A stretch of 64,000 nt of DNA from Marinomonas primoryensis (lineage in GTDB: Bacteria > Pseudomonadota > Gammaproteobacteria > Pseudomonadales > Marinomonadaceae): assembly GCF_013372285.1 (NCBI RefSeq), contig NZ_CP054301.1:2032001-2096000 (forward strand). Reading direction: 5' to 3'. The notes under the pieces are model-generated. The model ran no database searches. It was not told the DNA's origin and saw only the letters and a list, made by a program, of their open reading frames with translations. Positions 1-9,276 of this stretch are shown one piece after another. The translations under genes were made by a program, and so were the position numbers. Numbering within the stretch: the first letter of the stretch is position 1; each line of letters starts with the position of its first letter.

Positions 1-338
1 TGGTGTTTTTAACGGCAATTATGTTTTCACTAGGTGGTTTTATTAATGGCATTTACGCACGAAGTTTTGATGATGTCTCAATCGTTCCTACTTTTATCCT
101 AACGCCATTAACGTATTTGGGCGGTGTTTTTTACTCGATCGATTTACTCCCAACTTTTTGGCAATCGGTTTCGTTATTAAACCCTGTTTTATATATGGTT
201 AATGCGTTTCGCTACGGTGTTTTAGGGGTGTCTGATATTAATGTATATTGGGCGCTTGTTATTGTAAGTTCATTTATTGTTGTATTGTTTTGGTATAGTT
301 TGCGTTTGCTTAATCAAGGCAAAGGCATTAGAAACTGA
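1..338 (+). CDS. ABC-2 type transporter permease, C-terminal fragment
   Basis: This is the last ~111 residues of an inner-membrane ABC-2 (YadH/NodJ-like) permease; the start lies before the window. At least three hydrophobic segments are visible, with the family pattern LTYLGGVFYSIDLLP followed by NPVLYMVNAFRYG, which is typical of the C-terminal end of these permeases. The protein ends in a short basic tail (NQGKGIRN). The partner ATPase should lie upstream. The gene runs into queF after only 12 bp, so the two are probably co-transcribed. Substrate cannot be told from the sequence. Confidence 0.85.
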   Translation, partial: VFLTAIMFSLGGFINGIYARSFDDVSIVPTFILTPLTYLGGVFYSIDLLPTFWQSVSLLNPVLYMVNAFRYGVLGVSDINVYWALVIVSSFIVVLFWYSLRLLNQGKGIRN

Positions 339-350
339 GGAAAGTGTTAT

Positions 351-1166
351 ATGGGATTTTTACCCTTAGGTCAGCAAACAGACTATGTTTCTGAGTACGA
401 TTCAGGGTTGCTTTACCCCATTGCAAGAGTGGATAAATGGTCTGAAATGGGTATTGCGTCTGAACGGCTTCCCTTTTATGGTGAAGATGTTTGGAATGCT
501 TATGAGTTGTCGTGGTTAAATTTGAAAGGGAAGCCCGTTGTTGCTTTGGCTGAATTTCGTTTACCTTGTGACTCGCCAAATATCATTGAGTCTAAATCGT
601 TTAAATTGTATTTGAATTCTCTGAATCAAATGCGCTACGACTCGACTGAAGATGTACAGGCCATTCTTGAAAAAGATCTTTCAAAGGCTGCTGGTGCTGA
701 CGTCACTGTGATTATTCGTGATGTTGATTCAATGGCATCTCTTGTTGTTTTGACGCCAGATTACTGTATCGATGACCTAGACGTTGATATTACAGAATAT
801 CACCCTAATGCTGGATTGCTGACGCTTGATGCATTTTCTGGTGTTGTGGAAGAGCGCTTGGTGAGCCATCTTTTAAAATCGAATTGCCCCGTCACTAATC
901 AGCCAGATTGGGGTTCTGTTTTTATTGATTATAAAGGCTCACAAATACATCATGAAAGTCTGCTTAAATACATTGTTTCGTTCCGCGAACATACGGATTT
1001 CCATGAGCAGTGTGTCGAGCGAATATTTATCGATATTATGCGTGAATGTCAGCCAGAAAGCTTAACGATATATGCACGATATGTAAGACGAGGTGGTTTA
1101 GATATCAACCCTTATCGTTCATCAGCACCGTTGGTACTGGGTAATGATCGTTTAACACGTCAGTAA
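351..1166 (+). CDS. queF: NADPH-dependent 7-cyano-7-deazaguanine reductase QueF
   Basis: QueF reduces the nitrile preQ0 to the amine preQ1 using NADPH, in the pathway to the tRNA base queuosine. At 271 aa this is the long, two-T-fold (proteobacterial) form. The QueF motif ESKSFKLYLNS is at about residues 80-90, and the catalytic pair is visible as Cys179 and Asp186 in NCPVTNQPDW, with the spacing known for the E. coli enzyme. The start is ATG behind GAGGAAAG. It follows the permease gene by 12 bp and ends at a strong terminator. There is no room for a preQ1 riboswitch immediately upstream. Confidence 0.96.
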   Translation: MGFLPLGQQTDYVSEYDSGLLYPIARVDKWSEMGIASERLPFYGEDVWNAYELSWLNLKGKPVVALAEFRLPCDSPNIIESKSFKLYLNSLNQMRYDSTEDVQAILEKDLSKAAGADVTVIIRDVDSMASLVVLTPDYCIDDLDVDITEYHPNAGLLTLDAFSGVVEERLVSHLLKSNCPVTNQPDWGSVFIDYKGSQIHHESLLKYIVSFREHTDFHEQCVERIFIDIMRECQPESLTIYARYVRRGGLDINPYRSSAPLVLGNDRLTRQ

Positions 1167-1181
1167 TATTAATGTAAAAAT

Positions 1182-1211
1182 AAAAAACCGCATAAATATG
1201 CGGTTTTTTTA
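1182..1211. terminator. Bidirectional intrinsic terminator between queF and choX
   Basis: The arms AACCGCATA and TATGCGGTT enclose a 2-base loop, with an A-run on the left and a T-run on the right. It can therefore act for queF on the plus strand and for choX on the minus strand. Confidence 0.85.
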
Positions 1212-1241
1212 CTTTCAAATTCGAATAAACGAAAAATCGAG

Positions 1242-2186
1242 TTACATAGTACTAAGCTGCTTTTTAACCGCAGGCAGTGCTGGTTGACCTTGGTAGGTTG
1301 TAACACCCTGTAGCCACTTATCTAATACTTCTGGGTGGGCTTTAATCCAACTTGCTGCTGCTTGTTCAGGCTTTTCTTCAGAGCCTATTATTTCGTTTTC
1401 CATGGTTAAGCCAAACTCCAAATTACTGAGCAGTTTGCTGACATTTTTACACTCGTTCGCATAACCTTTGCGAGTTAGAGTGCGAATAGTTGCACCACCG
1501 AAATTTGGACCAAAATACTTGTCGCCACCACTTAGGTATTTTAGATCAAAATTGACGTTCATTGGATGTGGTTCCCAAGCAAGAAAGACAATAAAATTAT
1601 CGCGTTTTACTGTTCTTGTTACTTGTGACAGCATCGCTTGTTCACCGGACTCAACCACCTTCCAATCTTTTAGATCAAAATCATTCGTATCGATCATATT
1701 TTGTAGCTTTTGGTTTGCAGGTGCTCCAGCGCCAATACCATAGATTCGTTGACGGAACTCTTTACCAAATTTGGACAAATCCGAAAAATCTGTCACGCCA
1801 GCGTCAAATACATATTTAGGCACCGCTAAGGTGAATTTAACGCCTTCTAAGTTGGTGCGAACAACGTCGATATTGTTTTCATATTTGTCGATAAAAGCGG
1901 ATTGGGCAGGCATCCAGTTTCCCATGAAAGCGTCAATTTCACCATTCTTCAAGCTTTCAAAGCCAACGGGGACGCTAAGGAGGTACACCTGAGTATCGTA
2001 CCCCATTGCTTTCAATAGAGTGGTCGCTACACCATTTGTTGCTCCGATATCAGTCCAGCCAGGATCACTAAAAGTGACTTTTTTACATTGCTCAGGTTCA
2101 GCGGATAGGGCAAGGCTACTGCCGATAAGTAGGCTCGCCACACTTGCTATTTTTAATCCTGTTTTGCTTAAAGAAAGTGCTTTCAT
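1242..2186 (-). CDS. choX: Choline ABC transporter substrate-binding protein (ChoX-like)
   Basis: Periplasmic binding protein for choline, of the glycine betaine/OpuAC family. The 314-aa protein begins with a Sec signal peptide (residues 1 to about 29, ending ALSA). The aromatic-cage region characteristic of ChoX is present: PGWTDIGATNG (Trp44), FMGNWMP and FLAWEPHP. The start has a good ribosome-binding site (AGGAG). It lies 40 bp downstream of betC on the same strand, so choline-sulfatase and choline binding look co-expressed. No ChoW permease or ChoV ATPase follows: the next gene is convergent queF. The membrane partners must be elsewhere if it works in an ABC importer. Confidence 0.9.
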   Translation of the reverse strand: MKALSLSKTGLKIASVASLLIGSSLALSAEPEQCKKVTFSDPGWTDIGATNGVATTLLKAMGYDTQVYLLSVPVGFESLKNGEIDAFMGNWMPAQSAFIDKYENNIDVVRTNLEGVKFTLAVPKYVFDAGVTDFSDLSKFGKEFRQRIYGIGAGAPANQKLQNMIDTNDFDLKDWKVVESGEQAMLSQVTRTVKRDNFIVFLAWEPHPMNVNFDLKYLSGGDKYFGPNFGGATIRTLTRKGYANECKNVSKLLSNLEFGLTMENEIIGSEEKPEQAAASWIKAHPEVLDKWLQGVTTYQGQPALPAVKKQLSTM

Positions 2187-2226
2187 TCTCGTGCTCCTAT
2201 TTTTTAATGATGCTTTAAAATTGTGC

Positions 2227-3750
2227 TTACTCGACTTTAGGAAATCGAGATCGGCTTTCTAGGTCATCTAGATCAATGTGATTTCTCATGTACATTTCAC
2301 TGCTATCAAAAATGGGCTGGTGATCCCAAGTCACTCGTTTACCTTTGTTCATCGCTTTTACAATTAAACGACGACGGCGTTGGCTAATAAGTACATCTTG
2401 CGTCATGGCGCTCGAGTCCCAGCGCTCAAGAGCTTCTTTGTTAAAGGTGCCAAGTAAGTCCGCATAGTTTGGGTCAACAGCAAGGTTGTTGAGCTCGTCA
2501 GGATCGTTTTCTAGGTCAAACAGTTGCTCTGGGTCTATATGACAGTAAACGTATTTGTACTGCGCTCTGCGTATCATTAGAAGTGGAGCGATTGCACCTT
2601 CGCCGAAGTATTCACCGATCACTTCATCATGGCCATTTTTCCGGCCTTCAATATGTGGCATTAAGCTTTTGCCTTGGATTGGCATTGCGTAAGTATGCTG
2701 TTGGCTATTAGTTGCCATTTCAAGGAAAGTCGGTAGTAAATCCATGGTAGAAACCGATTCTTTAACCCGTTTTGCGGAAAAACGTTTTGGCGCATGGACT
2801 ATCATTGGTACTCGAGCAGAGCCTTCAAAAAATGACATTTTATACCAGAGATTTCTTTCCCCCAGCATGTCGCCATGGTCACCAGAGAATACAATGATGG
2901 TGTTGTCATCCAAACCTGTTTCTTTTAAGGCTTTTAATAGCAGACCGATTTTATCATCTACGTAACTGATGGCGCCGTAATAGGCCCTGCGTGCATTTTT
3001 AATTTCTTGCTCGCTAATGTCTTGATCGTGATAAGCGTAAACTTCTTGTAGACGAGCTGAATGAGGGTCTTGGTCTTCTTTTTTGATATTGATTTTAGGC
3101 AATTCAATATCGTCGTTACTGTATCTGTCCCAATATTCTTGCGGAATTGCGTAAGGATCATGGGGATGTGTCATGGATACTGTCAGGCAAAAAGGTCGAT
3201 CTTGATCGCGTCTTACATAGTCATACAAATAACGCTGAGCGTGGAACACAACTTCGTCGTCAAAATCTAATTGATTACTACGGATACAAGGACCAGCTTG
3301 AGTAACGGATGACATATTATGATACCAAGTAGGGCGCGTTTTAAGGTCATCCCAATTAGGGAACCAACCATAATCGGCAGGGTAGATATCAGTGGTAAGT
3401 CTTTCTTCAAACCCATGTAATTGGTCTGGTCCGCAAAAGTGCATTTTACCAGACAAGGCCGTTTTGTAATTCTGCTCGCGAAGATAATGGGCAAAGGTTG
3501 GAATATCGGCAGAAAGATCGGCGGCATTGTCATATGCACCAATTTTACTGGGTAACTGTCCTGTCATTAAAACATAGCGCGAAGGTGCGCAAAGTGGACT
3601 GTTACAGTAGGCCGAGTCAAAGACAACGCCTTCTTCTGCTAGCGAGCTTAAGTGCGGTGTTTTTACAACAGAATTGCCATAGATGGGAAGTGCAGACGTT
3701 GCCAATTGGTCAGCCATAATAAAAAGGATATTTGGTTGTTTTTCTGACAT
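2227..3750 (-). CDS. betC: Choline-sulfatase BetC
   Basis: Cytoplasmic sulfatase that hydrolyses choline-O-sulfate to choline and sulfate, giving a precursor of glycine betaine plus a sulfur source. The 507-aa protein has the type I sulfatase signature LCAPSR, in which Cys54 would be converted to formylglycine. It also has the N-terminal metal-binding IMADQ segment and the SGDHGDMLGERNLW motif. The C-terminal segment WDHQPIFDSSEMYMRNH is typical of the choline-sulfatase subfamily. There is no signal peptide. It is divergent from a LysR regulator and upstream of choX. Formylglycine-generating enzyme is not encoded in this window. Confidence 0.95.
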   Translation of the reverse strand: MSEKQPNILFIMADQLATSALPIYGNSVVKTPHLSSLAEEGVVFDSAYCNSPLCAPSRYVLMTGQLPSKIGAYDNAADLSADIPTFAHYLREQNYKTALSGKMHFCGPDQLHGFEERLTTDIYPADYGWFPNWDDLKTRPTWYHNMSSVTQAGPCIRSNQLDFDDEVVFHAQRYLYDYVRRDQDRPFCLTVSMTHPHDPYAIPQEYWDRYSNDDIELPKINIKKEDQDPHSARLQEVYAYHDQDISEQEIKNARRAYYGAISYVDDKIGLLLKALKETGLDDNTIIVFSGDHGDMLGERNLWYKMSFFEGSARVPMIVHAPKRFSAKRVKESVSTMDLLPTFLEMATNSQQHTYAMPIQGKSLMPHIEGRKNGHDEVIGEYFGEGAIAPLLMIRRAQYKYVYCHIDPEQLFDLENDPDELNNLAVDPNYADLLGTFNKEALERWDSSAMTQDVLISQRRRRLIVKAMNKGKRVTWDHQPIFDSSEMYMRNHIDLDDLESRSRFPKVE

Positions 3751-3880
3751 AATTTTCTCTAATGTAAAAAGGATGTAGATAAGGATGTATCGTCACTAAT
3801 CGCCTTGTTTTAGTAACATTGCGCTATGAAACCAATGCTGTAAACTGACCTAAATCTTATGTATGGGATAAGTTTTACTT

Positions 3881-4777
3881 ATGTTAACGGACACTGAACT
3901 TCCTCCTTTGCAATCCCTTGTCGTTTTTGAAACATCAGCAAGGTTGCTAAGTTTTACCGCAGCAGCACGCGAATTAGGTACCACGCAGCCAGCGGTAAGC
4001 CAGCAAATACGAATGTTAGAAGCATCTCTTGGCGTCGCTCTTTTTGAGCGAATTTATCGTGGTGTTGTGCTTACGGATGCAGGGCATGTTTTGTTAAAAA
4101 CGACACAGTCGAGCCTGCGAGATTTACGAGATGTGCTGCAAAAAATAAAACAGAAACCTAAATCACAACGCATTACTGTCGCAACGGATTTCGCTTTTGC
4201 CGCTTTTTGGCTAATGCCTAGGTTGCCAGAGTTTCGTCGATTGCATAAAGACATTGATATCCGCATCCAAACCTCTCAATCAGAAATGGATTTAGTGTCT
4301 ATTGAAGCGGATGTGGCGATTTTATTTGGTGAGGGGCAATATCAAGGGTATTTGACCGAAAAACTCTTGCCGGAAATAGTGTATCCCGTCTGTAGTCCAA
4401 AATTGTTTGATGAATTTGCTGGTTTTACAAACCTGACGGATTTAGTTAAATCGCCTTTATTAAGGCTAAATGCGGATATGGGACAAAAATGGATGGATTG
4501 GGAGTCGCTCTTTCAGCTGAATGGCTCACAATGGCAGCCATCAGAATCGGTTATGGAGTTTGATAATTATACATTATTAGTTCAGGCCGCCATTTCTGGG
4601 CAAGGTATTGGTCTAGGTTGGTCGCCGCTTTTGGATGATTATATTCAAAGTGGTGTATTGGTCCCACTATCGAATTTCACCGTCCAATCAAATAATGGTT
4701 ATTATATTGCACTCCCTAAGCAGCGAGCCCCAACCACTCCTGTTACGGTTTTCCTTGATTGGCTTAAACCTAAGTAG
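3881..4777 (+). CDS. LysR-family regulator of choline-sulfate use (BetR-like)
   Basis: A 298-aa LysR-type transcription factor with an N-terminal winged helix-turn-helix (about residues 15-70: FTAAARELGTTQPAVSQQIRMLE) and a C-terminal effector-binding domain. It reads divergently from betC with 130 bp between them. This arrangement, and the sequence, match the family annotated as choline-sulfate-utilisation transcription factors. The likely targets are betC and choX, with choline or choline sulfate as effector; the targets and effector are inferred from position. Its 3' end overlaps the convergent carrier gene by 8 bp. Confidence 0.85.
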   Translation: MLTDTELPPLQSLVVFETSARLLSFTAAARELGTTQPAVSQQIRMLEASLGVALFERIYRGVVLTDAGHVLLKTTQSSLRDLRDVLQKIKQKPKSQRITVATDFAFAAFWLMPRLPEFRRLHKDIDIRIQTSQSEMDLVSIEADVAILFGEGQYQGYLTEKLLPEIVYPVCSPKLFDEFAGFTNLTDLVKSPLLRLNADMGQKWMDWESLFQLNGSQWQPSESVMEFDNYTLLVQAAISGQGIGLGWSPLLDDYIQSGVLVPLSNFTVQSNNGYYIALPKQRAPTTPVTVFLDWLKPK

Positions 4778-5663
4778 TTTTAAGATAAAACCACCATAGA
4801 AAGCCCACAGTGAAAAGTGACGTAGGTAAAGAAATAAGAATCATCAGCGCAATTTCATCAACTGGCCCTTTAAACTTAATGGCCAGCATGTAACTGATAA
4901 CGGCAACTGGCATTGCGTTCAGTACAATTAATACGGAACTTTCTAAATGGCTGAGTGGGAAAAAGTACACAACAAGGCATGCGCTCGATGCACCTACGGC
5001 AGGACGGAATAGAGACAAGGCCGTCGCTCTATTGATCTTACTACTTTCCTTTATATTCAAGCTACTTAGGGACTTGCCAAGAAGCATCAGCATGATGGGT
5101 AATGTAATATGACTGAGCATGTTCAGTGTGTTCATTAGTGGCGCAGGTAAACTCACCTTAAAGCTTAATAACAGCGCACCAAGCAATAAAGCAATGACAG
5201 GGCCATTCTTAAGTAGTTGCTTTGGACGATAGGTGCCTGACATAAAGCCAACCCCTAAAGTGAAATGGCTGATTTGTACAACCGATGAAATGACAACCGC
5301 GATGGCCATGCCCTCATTGCCAAACAAGGCGTAAGCGATAGGTATACCAAGATTGCCTGTGTTTGGGTTGACCATAGACGGTAAATAGAAACGCGTTGGC
5401 AATTTGAGGATCTTTAGAAATGCGTATGACGCCAGTGCCACGATAGCTAACACAATGACAGTCGCAGCAATGATTTTTAGCATGCTGAAAACCTGCATTT
5501 GCATCGATAATACCGAGTAAAGCAACAAGGCAGGTAAGCCTAAATTTGAGACCAACGCGCCTAACGAGGGACTATCTAGATAGTCTGTTTTCTTGCCAAG
5601 AAAGAAACCTAAGCAAATAATGAGTAGAATGGGGGTGAGTGCGTTAGCCAATGCCACTAGCAT
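4770..5663 (-). CDS. AEC-family transporter (auxin efflux carrier / malonate carrier type)
   Basis: A 297-aa integral inner-membrane protein with about ten hydrophobic segments. The N-terminal LTPILLIICLGFFLGKK and the NPNTGNLGIPIAYALFGNEG motif are typical of the AEC (membrane transport protein PF03547) family. Some members carry malonate or other organic acids, but the substrate here cannot be predicted. The start is ATG with AAAGG 7 bases upstream. It lies 35 bp downstream of a LysR gene on the same strand, so that regulator is the probable controller. The 3' end overlaps the convergent BetR-like gene by 8 bp. Confidence 0.88.
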   Translation of the reverse strand: MLVALANALTPILLIICLGFFLGKKTDYLDSPSLGALVSNLGLPALLLYSVLSMQMQVFSMLKIIAATVIVLAIVALASYAFLKILKLPTRFYLPSMVNPNTGNLGIPIAYALFGNEGMAIAVVISSVVQISHFTLGVGFMSGTYRPKQLLKNGPVIALLLGALLLSFKVSLPAPLMNTLNMLSHITLPIMLMLLGKSLSSLNIKESSKINRATALSLFRPAVGASSACLVVYFFPLSHLESSVLIVLNAMPVAVISYMLAIKFKGPVDEIALMILISLPTSLFTVGFLWWFYLKTT

Positions 5664-5698
5664 AGAAAACCTTTGTTTGTATTGTGCGTTCTTTTGTT

Positions 5699-6595
5699 TT
5701 AATCGTTGCTTATCTTAAAGGCTTCAATGAGATAGTGCACCAGTGCTTTCACTCTAAGACTTATGTTTCTCGATTGCGGGTAAAGCAGCGTGACATCGGA
5801 AGGAGGTAATTGCCACTGTGGAAGTATTTCAATGAGCTTCCCTGACTCAATCTCTTGTTCTACATAATAAGCGGGCTGACGGGATATACCTGCACCACTT
5901 AGTGTTGCTAATTTTGCAACGTGCCCATTTGAACATTTTAATTTGCCTTGTACTGGAAGTTCATATTTTTCTTCATTTGAGGTGTTTGTAAAAGACCACC
6001 TTCTCACCGAGCCATTAATCAAAGCGTGATCCAGTAAGTCCTTTGGACTATTAAGTGCTGACATTGACTTTAGGTAGTTTGGGCTGGCGACAAGATGGTT
6101 TGTGTAGCTGGTGAGCTTTCTACCAATGAGGTTTGAATTAGGTAAAATCCCCATTCTCACCACCAAATCATACTGCGCTTCGATTAAGTCCTCCCGAGTG
6201 CTTGAAAAGCTTAAATCTATTTCTATTTCAGGGTTTTCCGCCATAAAGCGAACCAATATTGGTGCGAGTATTTCTTCACCGAATAAACCACCTACCGCAT
6301 TGATTCTGATCTGTCCGCTAATACTTGAGTGTGCATTCTGGGCCGATAGAACCGCATGCTCCAGCTGATCAATACCTTGTCGTGACAGTTGATAAAATGT
6401 GTCACCAGCAGGTGACAAAGAAAGAGATCGAGTCGACCGATAAAGTAACTGAACGCCCATGTCTTTTTCTAGACGACTAATAATCTGCGAGACTCGCGCT
6501 CGGGAAATATTAAGCTGCTCGGCGGCTTTGGAAAAGCTATGGGCTTCCACAACCGCTAAAAATGTTCGTATGCCTTCAGGAAGATGAATACTCAT
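5699..6595 (-). CDS. LysR-family transcriptional regulator
   Basis: A LysR-type regulator of 298 aa with the N-terminal helix-turn-helix FLAVVEAHSFSKAAEQLNIS followed by VSQIISRLE, and a substrate-binding domain of the CrgA/DmlR type. The start is placed at the internal ATG (MSIHLPEG) because the LysR fold begins there. The reading frame extends nine codons further to 6622, but those residues are not family-like. It is divergent from an aldo/keto reductase gene (106 bp between) and upstream of the AEC carrier, so it could control either. The effector is unknown. Confidence 0.88.
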   Translation of the reverse strand: MSIHLPEGIRTFLAVVEAHSFSKAAEQLNISRARVSQIISRLEKDMGVQLLYRSTRSLSLSPAGDTFYQLSRQGIDQLEHAVLSAQNAHSSISGQIRINAVGGLFGEEILAPILVRFMAENPEIEIDLSFSSTREDLIEAQYDLVVRMGILPNSNLIGRKLTSYTNHLVASPNYLKSMSALNSPKDLLDHALINGSVRRWSFTNTSNEEKYELPVQGKLKCSNGHVAKLATLSGAGISRQPAYYVEQEIESGKLIEILPQWQLPPSDVTLLYPQSRNISLRVKALVHYLIEAFKISND

Positions 6596-6701
6596 ATTGT
6601 TAAGTCTCAATAAACAATGCATTTAATGTATTGATAATTATAAACAGTTTAAAGGCTCGTATAGTAGTGCCATTGGTCAATAGTGAGCACGGAGAAGGTT
6701 T

Positions 6702-7682
6702 ATGAATACAAGAATATTAGGTAAAACAGGTTTCAAGGTCTCAGAAATTGGCTTGGGATGCTGGCAGCTGGGGAATGACTTTGGCCCCGTGGAGGATAAA
6801 GAGGCAAATGCTATTTTGCAAACGGCTGTAGATCACGGAATCAGTTTTTTTGATACAGCCGATGTGTACGGCGGCGGTTTAAGTGAGCAACGAATAGGGC
6901 AATGGCGCCGCGCTTTAACAACGCCGCCCATTATTGCTACAAAAGTTGGGCGTGATGCCGCTTTATACCCTGACGGTTACAGCAAAGCATCATTGAAGAA
7001 GAGCTTGCAAGCGTCAGCGAAAAGATTAGGGGTTGAAGCGATTGATTTGGCTCAATTGCATTGCGTGCCAAGAGAGGTGCTTTTTGCTGGTGATATTCTT
7101 ACTTGGATGGAAGACCTCAAACAAGAAGGTGTTATCAAGCATTTCGGCGCTAGCGTGGAAATGTTGGATGAAGCAAAATTCTGCTGTGAGCATCCTGAAA
7201 TAGCCAGTTTACAGATTTTATTCAATGTCTTTCGGCAAGACGCTGTTGAGTCGCTTTTTCCAATAGCAGAGAAAAACAATGTCGGCATCATTGTGCGCTT
7301 GCCACTGGCGAGTGGTTTGTTGTCTGGAAAGATGCGCTCGGATCATGTTTTCAATGAGCATGATCATCGCTCTTACAACAAAGATGGTGCCGCTTTCCAT
7401 GTAGGGGAAACGTTCAACGGCATTCCTTTTAAAAAGGGTGTTGCTCTGGTTGACTCGTTAAAAAACAAATTGCCGGATAATCAAACAGTACTAGATGTCT
7501 CCCTTCGGTGGATATTAGATCAACCACAGGTGTCTAGTATTATTGCGGGCGCAAGCCACTCTTCTCAAGTAATACGTAATGCAGGCGTGTCATCCTTGCC
7601 TCCTTTGAGCAAAGAAACTCATCAATTATTAGGTGATTTTTATCGTGAACAAGTAAGAATGGAAATTCGCGGTGGTATATAA
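6702..7682 (+). CDS. Aldo/keto reductase
   Basis: A 326-aa TIM-barrel NAD(P)H-dependent oxidoreductase. The catalytic tetrad is visible: Asp51 and Tyr56 in FDTADVYGGG, Lys81 in IIATKVGR and His120 in DLAQLHCV. The C-terminal segment SSIIAGASHSSQV fits the cofactor-binding loop of the family. The ATG start is preceded by GGAGAAGG. It is transcribed divergently from a LysR gene, which may regulate it, and ends at a strong terminator shared with bcp. The physiological substrate is not evident. Confidence 0.93.
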   Translation: MNTRILGKTGFKVSEIGLGCWQLGNDFGPVEDKEANAILQTAVDHGISFFDTADVYGGGLSEQRIGQWRRALTTPPIIATKVGRDAALYPDGYSKASLKKSLQASAKRLGVEAIDLAQLHCVPREVLFAGDILTWMEDLKQEGVIKHFGASVEMLDEAKFCCEHPEIASLQILFNVFRQDAVESLFPIAEKNNVGIIVRLPLASGLLSGKMRSDHVFNEHDHRSYNKDGAAFHVGETFNGIPFKKGVALVDSLKNKLPDNQTVLDVSLRWILDQPQVSSIIAGASHSSQVIRNAGVSSLPPLSKETHQLLGDFYREQVRMEIRGGI

Positions 7683-7690
7683 GTAAGAGA

Positions 7691-7723
7691 AAGAAGGTGC
7701 GATGCATTATCGCACCTTCTTTA
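7691..7723. terminator. Bidirectional terminator between the aldo/keto reductase gene and bcp
   Basis: A perfect 13-bp stem (AAGAAGGTGCGAT with its complement) encloses a 5-base loop, with T-rich flanks. It serves the two convergent genes. Confidence 0.85.
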
Positions 7724-7734
7724 TTAAGTTCTGT

Positions 7735-8184
7735 TTATTTCAGAATTTGTGCAGCATGTTCTTTGGTTTTTACTTTGCTAATAATGTCTGAGATCAGGCC
7801 ATTTTCATCGATAATAAACGTTGTTCTTACTGTTCCCATGGATTCTCGGCCCATAAATTTCTTTAGCTGCCAAGTTCCATATAACTCGTGTACGTCTTTT
7901 TCAGTATCAGCGATCAATGGAAAAGGTAGATTGTACTTAGCAATAAATTTTTGATGTTTTTTCTCTGTATCGGTACTGACCCCTAGAATAACAAAATCTT
8001 GCTCAAGTAACGTTTGATAATTGTCGCGTAGATCGCAAGCTTGAGCCGTACATCCAGGTGTAGAATCTCTTGGGTAGAAATACAAAGCAACTTTCTTACC
8101 TTTGAATTGACTAAGTGTGATTATCTCACCATTCTGATCTTTCGCACTAAAGTCCGGTGCAATTTGTCCAATTTCGATTGTCAT
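7735..8184 (-). CDS. bcp: Thiol peroxidase Bcp (atypical 2-Cys peroxiredoxin)
   Basis: A 149-aa cytoplasmic peroxiredoxin that reduces hydrogen peroxide and organic hydroperoxides using thioredoxin. The active-site segment YPRDSTPGCTAQAC holds the peroxidatic Cys45 and the resolving Cys50, five residues apart as in E. coli Bcp. The N-terminal APDFSAKDQNGE and GKKVALYFYP match the AhpC/TSA fold. It is monocistronic, convergent with the aldo/keto reductase gene and divergent from dapA with a 210-bp gap. In many gammaproteobacteria bcp lies near dapA, as here. Confidence 0.95.
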   Translation of the reverse strand: MTIEIGQIAPDFSAKDQNGEIITLSQFKGKKVALYFYPRDSTPGCTAQACDLRDNYQTLLEQDFVILGVSTDTEKKHQKFIAKYNLPFPLIADTEKDVHELYGTWQLKKFMGRESMGTVRTTFIIDENGLISDIISKVKTKEHAAQILK

Positions 8185-8394
8185 AATAGTTACTCTCTGT
8201 TCAACGAAATATTTAAAGAAAAATAGTTTGTCTATTTTTAGTGAAAAAAGTCTTAGCTTAACAACAGCTAAGCAAAAAATCCCGCCGAATGCGCTTTCTT
8301 GCTAATTTACCCCGGCTTTACGCCCCTCGATTATTGTTAAACCTGAATCTGAACGTTACTATAGGCGCGCTTATAATTTTATCGGAGGCTCGAA

Positions 8395-9276
8395 ATGATC
8401 ACAGGTAGTTTAGTTGCGCTTATCACACCGATGTCACCAGATGGCGCTGTAGATACTAAAAAATTAGATGATCTAATAGAGTTTCATATTAATGAAGGTA
8501 CCCACGGTATTGTTGCCGTAGGTACGACGGGCGAATCTTCCACTTTGACACCAGTAGAACACGCTAATGTGATTCGACAGGTAGTCAATACTGTGAATGG
8601 TCGAGTACCGGTTATTGCGGGTACTGGCGCAAACGCGACGCATGAAGCTATCGATCTGACTCGTCGTGCGAAAGAGGCAGGAGCAGATGCCTGCTTGCTG
8701 GTCACACCGTATTACAACAAACCAACACAAGAGGGTTTGTTTCAGCATTTCAAAGCCATTGCAGACGCCGTTGAAATCCCTCAAATTCTTTACAATGTGC
8801 CAGGTAGAACGGCATGTGATATGCAAAATGAAACCGTCGTTCGACTCTCTGTAATCAAAAATATAGTGGGAATTAAAGATGCCACAGGCAATTTAGAGCG
8901 AGGTGAAGCTCTTATTAAGTTATTGCCTGTAAGCTTCGCTGTTTATTCTGGCGATGACCCAACGGCGGTTTCACTTATGCTCCTTGGTGGCAAAGGCAAT
9001 ATTTCAGTTACCGCGAATGTGGCTCCAAAAGCTGTGGCGCAAGCAGCTGAATTTGCGTTAGCTGGCAACGCTGATCGTGCTCACTCAATTGACAGCGCTA
9101 TCTGTTCACTACACACAAATTTATTTCTAGAGTCCAATCCGATCCCTGTTAAATGGGCTTGTAGTCAATTAGGGCTATGCGAAGAAGGGATTCGACTACC
9201 ATTAACACCTCTTTCTGAACAGCATCATTCTGCCGTTCGACAAGCAATGATAGAAGCTGGAGTTTTATTAGTATGA
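8395..9276 (+). CDS. dapA: 4-hydroxy-tetrahydrodipicolinate synthase DapA
   Basis: Condenses pyruvate with aspartate semialdehyde, the first committed step to diaminopimelate and lysine. The 293-aa TIM barrel has the Schiff-base Lys161 (GIKDATGN), Tyr133 (LYNVPGRT) with Arg138, and Thr44/Thr45 (VGTTGESS), all at the same numbers as the E. coli enzyme. GGAGG lies 6 bases before the ATG. A TATAAT sits at 8372-8377, but it is so close to the ribosome site that I do not call a promoter. The stop overlaps the start of bamC. Confidence 0.97.
   Translation: MITGSLVALITPMSPDGAVDTKKLDDLIEFHINEGTHGIVAVGTTGESSTLTPVEHANVIRQVVNTVNGRVPVIAGTGANATHEAIDLTRRAKEAGADACLLVTPYYNKPTQEGLFQHFKAIADAVEIPQILYNVPGRTACDMQNETVVRLSVIKNIVGIKDATGNLERGEALIKLLPVSFAVYSGDDPTAVSLMLLGGKGNISVTANVAPKAVAQAAEFALAGNADRAHSIDSAICSLHTNLFLESNPIPVKWACSQLGLCEEGIRLPLTPLSEQHHSAVRQAMIEAGVLLV

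Noticed and set aside
328-579. Small minus-strand open frame opposite queF
   Set aside because: It is antisense to a clear gene, has low-complexity codon use and no family resemblance.
8350-8394. Sigma-70 promoter for dapA using TATAAT at 8372
   Set aside because: No -35 at proper spacing, and the start point would fall inside the ribosome site.
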